This document shows positions 25,081 through 34,256 of a stretch of 64,000 bases of DNA, in pieces. The stretch is from an uncultured Lachnospiraceae bacterium. Its GTDB lineage: Bacteria > Bacillota > Clostridia > Lachnospirales > Lachnospiraceae. The position numbers and the translations under genes are program-made. The stretch's first letter is position 1. Every line of letters starts with the position of its first letter. The stretch is from assembly GCA_947245585.1 (NCBI GenBank), contig CAMXPV010000012.1, forward strand, positions 1-64,000. The letters are read 5' to 3'. The notes under the pieces are model-generated. The model was not told the DNA's origin, ran no database searches, and saw only the letters and a list, made by a program, of their open reading frames with translations.

Positions 25081-25863
25081 ATGAAACTGGAGGTTTTGGT
25101 CTCGGCGGTGGAGAAAGAAGCCGCAGAGCTTATTCCTAAGATGAATATTTGTACGGATGCGGTACTGGTCAATCAGTGCGACCGGTATGCCTATGACGTT
25201 GTCACTGCGGGAGAGGGAAAGGTGAAGTGCTTCTCCATGCCGGAGCGTGGCGTGGGCCTTAGCCGTAATACCGCGCTCTTACATGCGTCGGGCGACGTGG
25301 TGCTTTTTTCCGATGAGGACATTGTTTTGGCGGCGGATTATGAGGCGCAGATTGCAAAAGCCTATCAGAAACTGCCTGACGCGGATCTGATTTTGTTTAA
25401 CGTGCAGGTGGCGCCCGCCCGCAGGACCTATTGGAATGAGGAAATCCGCCGGGTTACCTATCGCAATTACGGGCGGTATCCGGCCTACAGCATTTCGGCA
25501 AAACTTGGGGCTCTTCGCAGGGCGAATGCCCATTATTCACTTTTGTTCGGCGGAGGTGCAAAATACAGCAACGGGGAGGACAGTCTGTTTTTGCGGGACT
25601 GCTTGCGGGCGGGGCTTCGGATTTACGCGCACACTGCATGTATCGGCGAGGAGCAGGAGAGAGAGTCCACATGGTTTTCCGGTTACCATGAAAAATTTTT
25701 CCGTGACAGGGGCGTGCTTTACCATCATCTCTACGGAAAGCTAGCGATACCCCTTTCTCTGCGGTTTTTGCTTTCGCACAGGAAAACCATGTGCCGGGAA
25801 ATAACGGTAGGAAAGGCATTTCATATCATGTGTATGGGTGTGCGGGAGGCGTGCGGCAGATGA
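25081..25863 (+). CDS. Glycosyltransferase family 2 (variant)
   Basis: 260 aa. It starts MKLEVLVSAVEKEA, then CDRYAYDVVTAGEGKVKCF, PERGVGLSRNTALLHASGD and the acidic motif VLFSDEDIVL in place of the usual DXD. GGGAKYSNGEDSLFLRDCLR provides the ED acceptor motif. This is a short GT-A variant seen in clostridial EPS loci. The stop overlaps the next ATG by 4 bp (translational coupling). Donor and acceptor unknown. Confidence 0.75.
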   Translation: MKLEVLVSAVEKEAAELIPKMNICTDAVLVNQCDRYAYDVVTAGEGKVKCFSMPERGVGLSRNTALLHASGDVVLFSDEDIVLAADYEAQIAKAYQKLPDADLILFNVQVAPARRTYWNEEIRRVTYRNYGRYPAYSISAKLGALRRANAHYSLLFGGGAKYSNGEDSLFLRDCLRAGLRIYAHTACIGEEQERESTWFSGYHEKFFRDRGVLYHHLYGKLAIPLSLRFLLSHRKTMCREITVGKAFHIMCMGVREACGR

Positions 25864-27050
25864 TTTTGTACATTACGGTTGCGGCTGTCACAGTGCTCCT
25901 TGCAAGGCAGATAGACAACCATCCGAAGAGAGAATTCTATATGCTTACCAGACAGCAGCTTTGCAACCGCATTTGCATGACGGCGATTTTTGTGATTTTA
26001 TTTTTGCTCTCCGCCTGCAGGTTGAATGTGGGGAATGATTATGCAAAGTATGTGGAGTTTATGCACCTTGTCAACTGTGACGCTTATGTGCCCACGGAGA
26101 TAGGGTTTAATCTCCTGGTGAAGTTCCTCTATGGACTGTCGGGTTATGAAAACTTTTTGCTCGTATTTGCTTTTTACTCCTTTGTGACAGTGTTCTTTTT
26201 TCTGCTTGCGATGTATGAGCAGAGCGATGAATTTGGATTTACATTTTTCCTTTTCATGGCATTGGGGTATTATTTCCAGACTTTCAGCACGGTGCGCTAT
26301 TATCTGGCTCTTGCCATCGCGCTCTACTCCATGAAATTTGTATTGCGCAGGCAGTGGGGACGGTTTGTGGCATTGATACTTTTGGGATCCACATTCCACA
26401 AGTCGCTGCTCGTAGTGATTCCGCTCTATTTTCTGGCATCTCTGGCATGGAAAAAATGGCAGCTTGCAATTGCGGCGCTCTTTTGCACGACCTTTTTATT
26501 CATGCAGGAGTATTATTTGCAATTGGTGGTTTTTCTCTATCCGACCTATGAGGATACGGAGTATCTGGAGGGCGGCACAAGCTATATCAGCATTTTGCGC
26601 TGCGCTGCGGTTTTATGTTTTGCGGGAGTTGTGTCTTGGTGGCGGAAGAAGGCGGGGTGCGCCGGGGACGGCAGTCGGGCGGAGGCGGAATGGCCGGCTC
26701 GCACCGCAGAATACGAGCGGGCGCAGGCAGCGCTGTGGGACTGCCGGTTCTGGTTTTATTTTTACCTGAATCTTGGTGCGCTGATCCTTTATGTGTTCTG
26801 TTCCTTTCTGCCGATCATATCGCGGATCGGATACTATTTGATGGTGAGCCAGATTTTATTTTTGCCGATGCTTGTCAAAGCGGTGCCGGATAAGAAATGG
26901 AGTCGGTTTTTCCGGTTGGGCATCGTTCTGGCGGCGGCCTTGTATTTTGCAATGTATCTTATAAAAGGAGCAAACGACGGGGTGTTGATTCTGCCCTACC
27001 GCACCTTTTTCTTTCACGACATGGTAAACATCTTATCAGAGGTAAACTAA
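25860..27050 (+). CDS. EpsG-family membrane protein, likely polysaccharide polymerase (Wzy-type)
   Basis: 396 aa with about 10 membrane segments. EpsG-like features are the early SACRLNVGNDYAKYVEF loop and FSTVRYYLALAIALYSMKFV, followed by FHKSLLVVIPLYFL. EpsG proteins are the presumed Wzy-type polymerases of exopolysaccharide. The start is coupled to the previous stop (ATGA) and has GGGAGG upstream. A hydrophilic Ala/Glu-rich loop near residues 275-300 separates the last helices. Confidence 0.82.
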   Translation: MILYITVAAVTVLLARQIDNHPKREFYMLTRQQLCNRICMTAIFVILFLLSACRLNVGNDYAKYVEFMHLVNCDAYVPTEIGFNLLVKFLYGLSGYENFLLVFAFYSFVTVFFFLLAMYEQSDEFGFTFFLFMALGYYFQTFSTVRYYLALAIALYSMKFVLRRQWGRFVALILLGSTFHKSLLVVIPLYFLASLAWKKWQLAIAALFCTTFLFMQEYYLQLVVFLYPTYEDTEYLEGGTSYISILRCAAVLCFAGVVSWWRKKAGCAGDGSRAEAEWPARTAEYERAQAALWDCRFWFYFYLNLGALILYVFCSFLPIISRIGYYLMVSQILFLPMLVKAVPDKKWSRFFRLGIVLAAALYFAMYLIKGANDGVLILPYRTFFFHDMVNILSEVN

Positions 27051-27051
27051 T

Positions 27052-27861
27052 ATGACGTTCAGTATTATTGTGGTCTGCCGGAATGCAGGCGAAAAGCTGT
27101 ACAAAACGATCGAGAGCATCAAGAGCCAGACGGCGGATGATTATGAAATCATTGTGCAGGACGGGTTTTCCACAGATGGATCGGTGGAACGGCTTGCCGT
27201 TGAAAGCGCCGGAGAAAAACTAAAAATTTTCAGGGAAAAGGATGCGGGCATTTATGATGCCATGAATCGGGCCGTTGTACATGCGTCGGGCAGATATTTG
27301 TTTTTTTTAAACTGCGGTGACTATTTTCAGGACGAAACGGTTCTTGCGCAGGTGAAAAGTGAGATCGGCCAGGCAAAGAAAGAAAGGGGCCCGCAGATTT
27401 TTTATGGCAATATCACGGAGAGAGCTACGGGCGCGCTTGTGATGTCAAATCCGAAAATAGATGAGTTTGCCTGTTTCCGGAATGTTCCCTGCCATCAGGC
27501 CTGCTTTTATGACAGACGGCTGCTGAAAAGGAGAGGATTTCGGGTTTGTTATCAGGTGCGCGCGGATTATGAGCATTTTCTCTGGTGCTATTATAAAGCC
27601 CATGCGGCTATGCATTATATGCCGGTTACAGTGGCATCCTACGAGGGGGACGGTTTCTCGGAGTCGAGGGAGAACAAAAGACGTTCCCTGGTGGAGCACA
27701 GGCATATCGTGGGGAAATATATGAGCCGTGGGCAGATTATAAAATACCGGCTGATTTTGCTTGTAACGCTTTCGCCGCTTCGGACGTGTCTGGCGCGGAA
27801 TGAGGCGACGGCAGAGCTTTACCAGAAGATTAAGGGCAGACTGTATTCGCGTGTCTCGTAA
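27052..27861 (+). CDS. Glycosyltransferase family 2 (WcaA/WcaE-like)
   Basis: 269 aa. It begins MTFSIIVVCRNAGEKLYKTI, with DGFSTDGSVERL, EKDAGIYDAMNRAVVHASGR and FLNCGDYFQ in the DXD position. YDAMNKG-type motifs mark the WcaE/colanic-acid branch of GT2. YQVRADYEHFLW is the acceptor-side acidic motif. Immediately downstream of the EpsG gene with a 1-nt gap. Adds one sugar from a nucleotide donor; specificity unknown. Confidence 0.86.
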   Translation: MTFSIIVVCRNAGEKLYKTIESIKSQTADDYEIIVQDGFSTDGSVERLAVESAGEKLKIFREKDAGIYDAMNRAVVHASGRYLFFLNCGDYFQDETVLAQVKSEIGQAKKERGPQIFYGNITERATGALVMSNPKIDEFACFRNVPCHQACFYDRRLLKRRGFRVCYQVRADYEHFLWCYYKAHAAMHYMPVTVASYEGDGFSESRENKRRSLVEHRHIVGKYMSRGQIIKYRLILLVTLSPLRTCLARNEATAELYQKIKGRLYSRVS

Positions 27862-27887
27862 ATTGCTCAACATGGAGGTGGGTACAA

Positions 27888-29174
27888 ATGAAGGTTTTAT
27901 GGGTGTGTAACATTATGCTGCCGGCGATTGCCAAGAGATTAAATCTTCCCTGCAGCAACAGAGAAGGCTGGCTTTCCGGACTGCTTGACCGGGTTGTGAT
28001 GGAGCAGGAAAGAAACCGTATTGAGTTGGGAATTGCTTTTCCGGTGGATGAATCTCTTGGAAATTTTGACCGGGTGATGCAGTTGGGAGAGAATATTTCC
28101 TGTCACTGTTATGGGTTTGTGGAAGATCTGACTACGCCGGAGCGCTATGATGTGGAGCTAGAAAAAGAGTTTGATTTGATCATTCATGATTTTGAACCGG
28201 ATATTTTGCATGTGTTCGGTACGGAGTTTCCCCATGCGCTGGCGTCGATCAAGGTGTTTGACAAGCCGGAGCGGACACTGATCGGGATTCAGGGTATCAT
28301 CTCTGCGATCGCAAAGGTATATATGGCGGATCTGCCCCTAAAAATACAGAGAAAAAGTACATTCCGCGACAAGGTGAGAAAGGACAGCATCAGACAACAG
28401 CAGAAGAAATTTGAGAAGCGCGGCGAGTATGAGATCGAGGCGATTAAGCGGGTCGGCCATATTGCGGGCCGCACGGATTTTGACCGGGAGGAGACCGCCA
28501 AAATCAATCCGGATGCAAAGTATCATTTCCTGAACGAGACGCTTCGCGGTGTGTTTTACCGCGACAGATGGAATAAAAATAATTGTCAGACGCACCGCAT
28601 TTTTTTGAGTCAGGGAGATTATCCGCTGAAGGGGTTTCACTATCTCTTAGAGGCGATGCCTAAAATTCTGGAACAATTTCCGGACACCGAGATTTATGTG
28701 GCGGGCGCAGATATATTGAAGGCGGAGACGTGGAAGGATGTGCTGAAACTTCCTGCCTACGGTAAATATTTAAAAAAGCTGATCAAAGATAATCATTTGG
28801 AAGAAAAGGTGTTTATGCTTGGCCGTATCGATGCGGAGGAAATGAAGGTGCAGTACTTAAGCTGCCAGGTATTTGTCTGTCCTTCGGCCCTTGAAAATTC
28901 TCCCAATTCCGTTGGAGAGGCGATGCTCCTCGGTGTGCCCTGCGTGGCGGCAAATGTGGGCGGCATACATAATATTCTGACGGACGGCGGCGACGGGTTT
29001 CTCTATCCGCCCGGCGATGTGGATGCGCTTGCGGACAGCATTATTGAGGTCTTTACGAAGGAAGCTATTGTGGACCGGCTTTCCGATAACGCCAGAAAGC
29101 ATGCCCGCATCAATCATGACGCGGATCAGAATTACTATCGTTTGATGCATATTTACCGGGAGATGATGGAATGA
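27888..29174 (+). CDS. Glycosyltransferase family 4
   Basis: 428-aa GT-B enzyme. N-terminal acceptor domain (VLWVCNIMLPAIAKRLNLP; IIHDFEPDILHVFGTEFPHA). C-terminal donor domain shows LSQGDYPLKGFHYLLEAMPK and the GT4 EX7E motif in CPSALENSPNSVGEAMLLGV, then PCVAANVGGIHNIL. Its N-terminal half matches a clostridial group of GT4s found in EPS loci. RBS GGAGGTGGG. Its stop overlaps the next ATG (ATGA). Confidence 0.88.
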   Translation: MKVLWVCNIMLPAIAKRLNLPCSNREGWLSGLLDRVVMEQERNRIELGIAFPVDESLGNFDRVMQLGENISCHCYGFVEDLTTPERYDVELEKEFDLIIHDFEPDILHVFGTEFPHALASIKVFDKPERTLIGIQGIISAIAKVYMADLPLKIQRKSTFRDKVRKDSIRQQQKKFEKRGEYEIEAIKRVGHIAGRTDFDREETAKINPDAKYHFLNETLRGVFYRDRWNKNNCQTHRIFLSQGDYPLKGFHYLLEAMPKILEQFPDTEIYVAGADILKAETWKDVLKLPAYGKYLKKLIKDNHLEEKVFMLGRIDAEEMKVQYLSCQVFVCPSALENSPNSVGEAMLLGVPCVAANVGGIHNILTDGGDGFLYPPGDVDALADSIIEVFTKEAIVDRLSDNARKHARINHDADQNYYRLMHIYREMME

Positions 29175-30322
29175 CCTTTACCTTTGTGTCCAACTATATC
29201 AACCACCACCAACTTCCTCTCTGCGATGCGCTGTATCAGAGGTTGGGAAAGGGATTTGCCTTTGTCCAGACCATGCCGATGGAGGCGGAGCGCGTCGAGA
29301 TGGGGTGGAGCGTTGCACTGGAGGAAATCCCCTATGTGATGTGCCTGTATGAGGATGAATACGAGTGTTTGAAGCGGATTATGGAGAGCGATGTGGTGCT
29401 CTTTGGCTGGACGGGCAGGGAAGACATTGTGACACCCAGACTGCAGTCGGGGAAAACGACACTTCGGGTGAGCGAACGGCTTTACAGGGAAGGACAGTGG
29501 AAGGCGGTTTCTCCGAGGGGACTTATGGCGAAATACAGGGAGCACATCCGGTATCGAAGGCAGAAAGTTTGTATGCTCTGCGCGGGCGCTTATGCCGCGT
29601 CGGATTTTCATCTGATCGGCGCGTACCCGGATAAGCTTTTTAAATGGGGCTACTTTACAAAACTGCGGACTTACAGTGAAGAGGCTTTTTCCTCCATGAA
29701 ACCGAAGGAGGGGCCGTTGCAGATTGTCTGGGCGGGCCGTTTTATTCCCTTAAAAAATCCGGATTATATGGTGCGGCTTGGGAAAGCGTTACGGGCAAAG
29801 GGATATGCTTTTTGTGTGCATATGTTGGGCGGCGGTGAATTGGAGACGGTGCTGAAGCAGGAGACGGAACGGGCCGGACTTTCGGATTCCTTTACTTTTT
29901 ACGGCTTTATGCGTCCGGAGCAGGTGAGGGATGTGATGGAAAAATGTCACATACACCTTTTTACAAGCAATCATCTGGAAGGATGGGGCGCTGTGGTAAA
30001 CGAGGGAATGAACAGCGGCTGCGTGGAAGTGGTGGATGCCAGAGTGGGCGCGGCTCCCTATTTGATTCGTCACGGGGAGAACGGGCTGCTTTATCAGAAC
30101 GGCAGTTACGACGAGATGGAGAAACTTGTCCTGGATCTTTTTGAGAATTGGGAGGCAAGAAAATATATGGGGCGTGCCGCTTACGAGACAATCCGTGATC
30201 TGTGGAATGCGGAGTACGCGGCGGCGGCGCTTTTGCGGTTTACGGACAGACTGCGGCAGGGAAGGATTGTGCCGGAGGAGGAGGGCCCCTTAAGCGAGGC
30301 GCCCATTATCAAACCCCGATAA
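29171..30322 (+). CDS. Glycosyltransferase family 4
   Basis: 383-aa GT-B enzyme coupled to the upstream GT4 by a 4-bp overlap. It begins MTFTFVSNYINHHQLPLCDA. The donor side has IVWAGRFIPLKNPDYMVRLG, then HLFTSNHLEGWGAVVNEGMN (EX7E catalytic acid/base) and GAAPYLIRHGENGLLY. The middle contains LFGWTGREDIVTPRLQSGKT, fitting a receptor-binding loop rather than a second domain. C-terminal tail is polar. Specificity unknown. Confidence 0.86.
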   Translation: MTFTFVSNYINHHQLPLCDALYQRLGKGFAFVQTMPMEAERVEMGWSVALEEIPYVMCLYEDEYECLKRIMESDVVLFGWTGREDIVTPRLQSGKTTLRVSERLYREGQWKAVSPRGLMAKYREHIRYRRQKVCMLCAGAYAASDFHLIGAYPDKLFKWGYFTKLRTYSEEAFSSMKPKEGPLQIVWAGRFIPLKNPDYMVRLGKALRAKGYAFCVHMLGGGELETVLKQETERAGLSDSFTFYGFMRPEQVRDVMEKCHIHLFTSNHLEGWGAVVNEGMNSGCVEVVDARVGAAPYLIRHGENGLLYQNGSYDEMEKLVLDLFENWEARKYMGRAAYETIRDLWNAEYAAAALLRFTDRLRQGRIVPEEEGPLSEAPIIKPR

Positions 30323-30356
30323 AGTCGAAAACGCCTCAGGAGGCGGGAAAGCAGAT

Positions 30357-31364
30357 ATGGATAGAAAGAAAATAAGCGTGATTGTGCCGGTATATAATTC
30401 CATAGATTGTCTGGAGCGGTGCGTCCGTTCCATCTGCGCACAGACCTATCCGGAGATAGAAATTCTACTGATTGACGACGGGTCCACGGACGGTACAGAT
30501 AAACTCTGCGAGAGGCTAGCGGCAAAAGATACGCGAATCCGCACTTACCACAAAAAAAATGGAGGGGCATCCTCGGCCCGAAATGTGGGTCTTAAGATTG
30601 CTGAGGGAGCCTATTTTGGCTTTGTGGACAGCGACGATTATGTGGAACCCTATGTCTATGAGGAGATGGTGCGGGCGATGGAAGAAGGCGGGTATTCTGT
30701 CGTGCAGATTTCCCGCGACGAGGTGGACGAGGAGGGGAAGCGCCTGCCGGATATTTGCATTCCGCCCGAAAAAGAGTGGTTTTGTGATTCGGAAACTTTT
30801 ATGAGAGAACTGCTTTTGCACAGGGGAGACTGTTCCTTCTGTACGAAGCTGTTTCCGAGGGAAGTGTTTGCCGGGCGGCGCTTTCCGGAGGGGAAACTGA
30901 ACGAGGATTTCAGCTTATTTTTGGAAATTTTACAGGAGATTCCGGGTGTCTTTATTCTGCCGAAACAGGGCTACCATGTGGTGTGCAGACAGGACAGCAC
31001 CACCAGAAAGAAGAGCAAGGACAGTTTTTCCCGTGTGTTTCTGGACATTGTGGACAATGCGGACGCGGTGCAGGAGCTTGTGGACAGCAAATATCCGGCG
31101 CTGCATCAATATGCGGTTCGCTTTAATCTCTATCAGCGGCTAGACTATATGCTGCATGTGCCCGTCTCCCAGATGCGGGCGGATAACGCATTTTACCGGA
31201 GGGTGAAAAAATATCTCCATTCACATCTGCGGGACACCGTTTTTTGTCCCTATCTGACAAGAAAAAATAAGGTGTATCTGCTTCTCTTGACAGCCGCACC
31301 GAAGACGGTCAGAAGGCTGCATGGGATGAAGATGAGACTGGCACAAAAAGCAGGGCAGGGGTGA
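30357..31364 (+). CDS. Glycosyltransferase family 2
   Basis: 335 aa, a standard GT-A enzyme: KISVIVPVYNSIDCLERCVR, LIDDGSTDGTDKLCE, NGGASSARNVGLKIAEGAYF and the metal-binding GFVDSDDYVEP. KLNEDFSLFLEIL is the acceptor-side ED motif. A roughly 100-residue helical C-terminal extension ends in a basic tail. RBS GGAGGCGGG. Adds one sugar of the repeat unit; specificity unknown. Confidence 0.87.
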   Translation: MDRKKISVIVPVYNSIDCLERCVRSICAQTYPEIEILLIDDGSTDGTDKLCERLAAKDTRIRTYHKKNGGASSARNVGLKIAEGAYFGFVDSDDYVEPYVYEEMVRAMEEGGYSVVQISRDEVDEEGKRLPDICIPPEKEWFCDSETFMRELLLHRGDCSFCTKLFPREVFAGRRFPEGKLNEDFSLFLEILQEIPGVFILPKQGYHVVCRQDSTTRKKSKDSFSRVFLDIVDNADAVQELVDSKYPALHQYAVRFNLYQRLDYMLHVPVSQMRADNAFYRRVKKYLHSHLRDTVFCPYLTRKNKVYLLLLTAAPKTVRRLHGMKMRLAQKAGQG

Positions 31365-31379
31365 GAACGGGAAACGGAT

Positions 31380-33101
31380 ATGAGCGGGTTGACAGACGGC
31401 AGAAAGAAAAGGACAGAACGGATATGGTTTGCGGCAATCTGGGCCGTACTGATGGCGGCAGCCTTCTATTTTTGCACCCAAAAACAGGGCTTTCACGAGG
31501 ATGAATTTTACACCTACTATTCCACGGCCCGCACAAATGGGTTTTATGTGGAAGACGGGAAGTGGATGGATCGGGAGACGTATTATAAGGAGTTTGTGGT
31601 GCTTCCGGAAGAACGGTTCCAGTATGGACTGGTTAAGCAGGTGCAGGCATGGGATGTACACCCGCCCATGTATTACTGGGTGTTTCATACAGTGGCATCT
31701 TTTGTGCCCGGGGTGTTTTCCAAGTGGATTGGGTTGTCTGTCAATCTCTTTTTTCATGGCATCAACCTTGTTTTGCTGACATATTTGTCATATCTGGCAG
31801 GCGGAAAAAATGGAAAACTTGCCTGTCTTGTGACCGCATTTTTCGGTCTCAGTCCGGCATCCATGAGCGGCGTAGTGTTTATACGGATGTATGAGATGCT
31901 TACGGTATTTGTACTGCTCTGTGCCGTTTTGCATGTGCGGGCCGTGCAGGGACTGGAATGCGGGGCGGACAGGGAGAACAGACTGCCTGTTCTTTCCTTT
32001 TTGCTGCCCATGGCTGTTGTGACATATGTGGGGTTTTTGACGCAGTATTACTATTTTATTTTCTTGTTTTATGTGGGGGCGGCCTTCAGTGTTTATCTCC
32101 TGTGGCGGAACCGAAATCTGCGCAATTTTCTGCGGTACGGAATCAGCCAGGGGCTGGCCTTTTTGCTTGCTTATCTGACATACCCGGTCTGTCTCGGCCA
32201 GATGTTTCGGGGGCAGCGGGGAGCGCAGGCAACGGAAAATTTTTTTGATCTGTCAAATACTTTTGTGCGGTTCCGGTTCTTCTTTGATCTTTTGGATGAG
32301 TATGTGTTCGGGAACATGCTGTCGGTTTTTCTGCTGCTGATCATTGTGATGGCATTGGCGTTGTATTTCAGAAGGCACAGAAAACGGCAGCAGGGGGAGC
32401 CGGGAAACGGCGTGCACGGACGCAGACAGCCGGATGCCGGCGGGATTGTTTACGGGATGCTTTTGTTTGCGGCGGTCGGCTATTTCCTTACAGTGGCAAA
32501 GACCGCCCTGCTTTTGGGCAACACGTCGAACCGCTATCAGCTTCCCATTTACGGGATCGTGGTCTTGCTTGTGTTTTGGACGATAAGCGGGCTGTGGCAT
32601 CGGTTTGGAGAAAAGAGTGGTTTTCTCGGAAAAGGGAAAAAGGACAGCAGGCGTTTGCTCGTGCCGTTAACTGTGATGGTGTTTTGCCTGGCCGTCGATC
32701 TGTCCGGACTGTCCGCGGACCGGGTTGCCTTTTTATATCCACGGTCAAAAGAGGCGGTGGCTTTGGCGAGAGAGCAGGCGGCGGCGAATATTCCGGTGGT
32801 TTATATCTACAAGCCCGGTGAGGAGTGGTGTGTCTGGGCTGTGGCGGATGAACTGATGGAATATGACAGGGTATACTTTGTCTCAGCCGCCAGCGAGGAT
32901 GCGATCACGGAACCTGTGATTGCAAATGCGGATGCCGTGGTGGCTTATACGCCCTTGTATGATGACGTGAAGGACGAGGCGGCGCAGGGTATGCGGATCC
33001 CTTCAGGAAGTGATAAGCTGAACAAGAGCTATCTGCAGTATCTCTATAAGTATTGCATGAAATCGTATTATTGCAGGGATGAGAATTTGACAGCCCCCTG
33101 A
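31380..33101 (+). CDS. GT-C-type membrane glycosyltransferase (ArnT/PMT-like)
   Basis: 573 aa with about 11 membrane segments and a soluble C-terminal domain (~440-573). The first outer loop contains FHEDEFYTYYSTARTNGF with the DE pair expected of GT-C enzymes, followed by VQAWDVHPPMYYWVFHTVA, a typical PMT/ArnT-like DxHPP motif. It should use a polyprenyl-phosphate sugar donor at the outer membrane face, so it may accept the lipid-linked sugar made by one of the GtrB-like proteins (inference). Two neighbouring GT-C-like genes lie downstream. Confidence 0.78.
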   Translation: MSGLTDGRKKRTERIWFAAIWAVLMAAAFYFCTQKQGFHEDEFYTYYSTARTNGFYVEDGKWMDRETYYKEFVVLPEERFQYGLVKQVQAWDVHPPMYYWVFHTVASFVPGVFSKWIGLSVNLFFHGINLVLLTYLSYLAGGKNGKLACLVTAFFGLSPASMSGVVFIRMYEMLTVFVLLCAVLHVRAVQGLECGADRENRLPVLSFLLPMAVVTYVGFLTQYYYFIFLFYVGAAFSVYLLWRNRNLRNFLRYGISQGLAFLLAYLTYPVCLGQMFRGQRGAQATENFFDLSNTFVRFRFFFDLLDEYVFGNMLSVFLLLIIVMALALYFRRHRKRQQGEPGNGVHGRRQPDAGGIVYGMLLFAAVGYFLTVAKTALLLGNTSNRYQLPIYGIVVLLVFWTISGLWHRFGEKSGFLGKGKKDSRRLLVPLTVMVFCLAVDLSGLSADRVAFLYPRSKEAVALAREQAAANIPVVYIYKPGEEWCVWAVADELMEYDRVYFVSAASEDAITEPVIANADAVVAYTPLYDDVKDEAAQGMRIPSGSDKLNKSYLQYLYKYCMKSYYCRDENLTAP

Positions 33102-33164
33102 AAACTGCCTATAATGGATGTGTCGCCGATTGAGCAAGCTCGATCGTGGCTAGGGAGAAATGAT

Positions 33165-34226
33165 ATGAACGCATTGGAGCTTAACACAGTTCTTCTATCC
33201 GAGGACAGAAGCTGTCTGGAAATTTTGGATCAGACGCTTCTGCCGGGCACAGTGAAGGTGCTGCGGATAGAAAAAATAGAGGATATTTACGAGGCCATCC
33301 GTTTTCTGAGAGTCAGGGGAGCCCCGGCCATCGGCGTGTGTGCAGGATACGGGATTGCCCTTACGGCCTCCCGCATAGAGACGCAGGATTACGAGACCTT
33401 TTTGCAGACCTTTCTGGAGCAGAAGAAGTATCTGGCCTCTTCACGGCCAACGGCAGTGAATTTGTTCTGGGCGCTTGACCGGATGGAACGGACGCTGCGG
33501 GCCCATAAGGACAGGCCGGTGGATGAGATTAAGGAAATTTTGTTTGCCGAGGCGCAGGCCATCCGTGATGAGGACGTGGCCATCAGCCGCAGCATCGGGG
33601 AGATCGGCTTTGGCCTGATCAAGCCGGGGGACGGCATTCTCACCCACTGTAATGCGGGCACCCTCGCCACGGCGAAATACGGCACCGCCACGGCACCCAT
33701 GTACATTGCGTTAGAGCATGGGATGCGGGACTTTCGGGTATACTGTGATGAGACAAGACCCCTTCTGCAGGGGGCGCGGCTGACGGCCTTTGAGCTTTTC
33801 GGCGCGGGCATTGATACGACTTTGATCTGTGACAACATGGCTTCCACGGTGATGAAAGGCGGCTTGGTGAATCTGGTTTTTGTGGGGTGTGACCGGGTGG
33901 CGGCAAACGGGGATACGGCCAATAAAATTGGTACTTCCGGGGTGGCCGTACTGGCAAAGCATTACGGAATTCCCTTTTACGTATGTGCACCTAGTTCCAC
34001 CATAGACATGTCGCTTGCAGCGGGAGACCAGATACCTATTGAGGAGAGGGCGGCAGAGGAAGTGACGGAAATGTGGTATCAGGAACGGATGGCTCCCGAG
34101 GGTGTGAAGGTATTGAATCCGGCCTTTGACGTGACGGACCATTCGCTGATTTCAGGGATTATCACGGAGAAGGGACTTTGCAGAGCGCCTTATCAACAGG
34201 CTTTTTTGGAACTTGGCATCGGTTAA
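33165..34226 (+). CDS. mtnA: S-methyl-5-thioribose-1-phosphate isomerase homologue
   Basis: 353 aa of the eIF2B-alpha/MtnA isomerase family. It interconverts 5-methylthioribose-1-P and methylthioribulose-1-P in methionine salvage. Catalytic pair is present: Cys162 in LTHCNAGTLATAKYG and Asp243 in GCDRVAANGDTANKIGT (equivalents of Cys160 and Asp240 of the Bacillus enzyme). RGAPAIGVCAGYGIAL is also conserved. Start at 33165 with GGGAGAAA upstream. No other methionine-salvage gene is near; it sits inside the glycan operon between a GT-C gene and pseB. Either a hitch-hiker or a moonlighting aldose-1-P isomerase. Confidence 0.88.
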   Translation: MNALELNTVLLSEDRSCLEILDQTLLPGTVKVLRIEKIEDIYEAIRFLRVRGAPAIGVCAGYGIALTASRIETQDYETFLQTFLEQKKYLASSRPTAVNLFWALDRMERTLRAHKDRPVDEIKEILFAEAQAIRDEDVAISRSIGEIGFGLIKPGDGILTHCNAGTLATAKYGTATAPMYIALEHGMRDFRVYCDETRPLLQGARLTAFELFGAGIDTTLICDNMASTVMKGGLVNLVFVGCDRVAANGDTANKIGTSGVAVLAKHYGIPFYVCAPSSTIDMSLAAGDQIPIEERAAEEVTEMWYQERMAPEGVKVLNPAFDVTDHSLISGIITEKGLCRAPYQQAFLELGIG

Positions 34227-34256
34227 ACTGTATTCATATAAGAGGAGACATACGGT

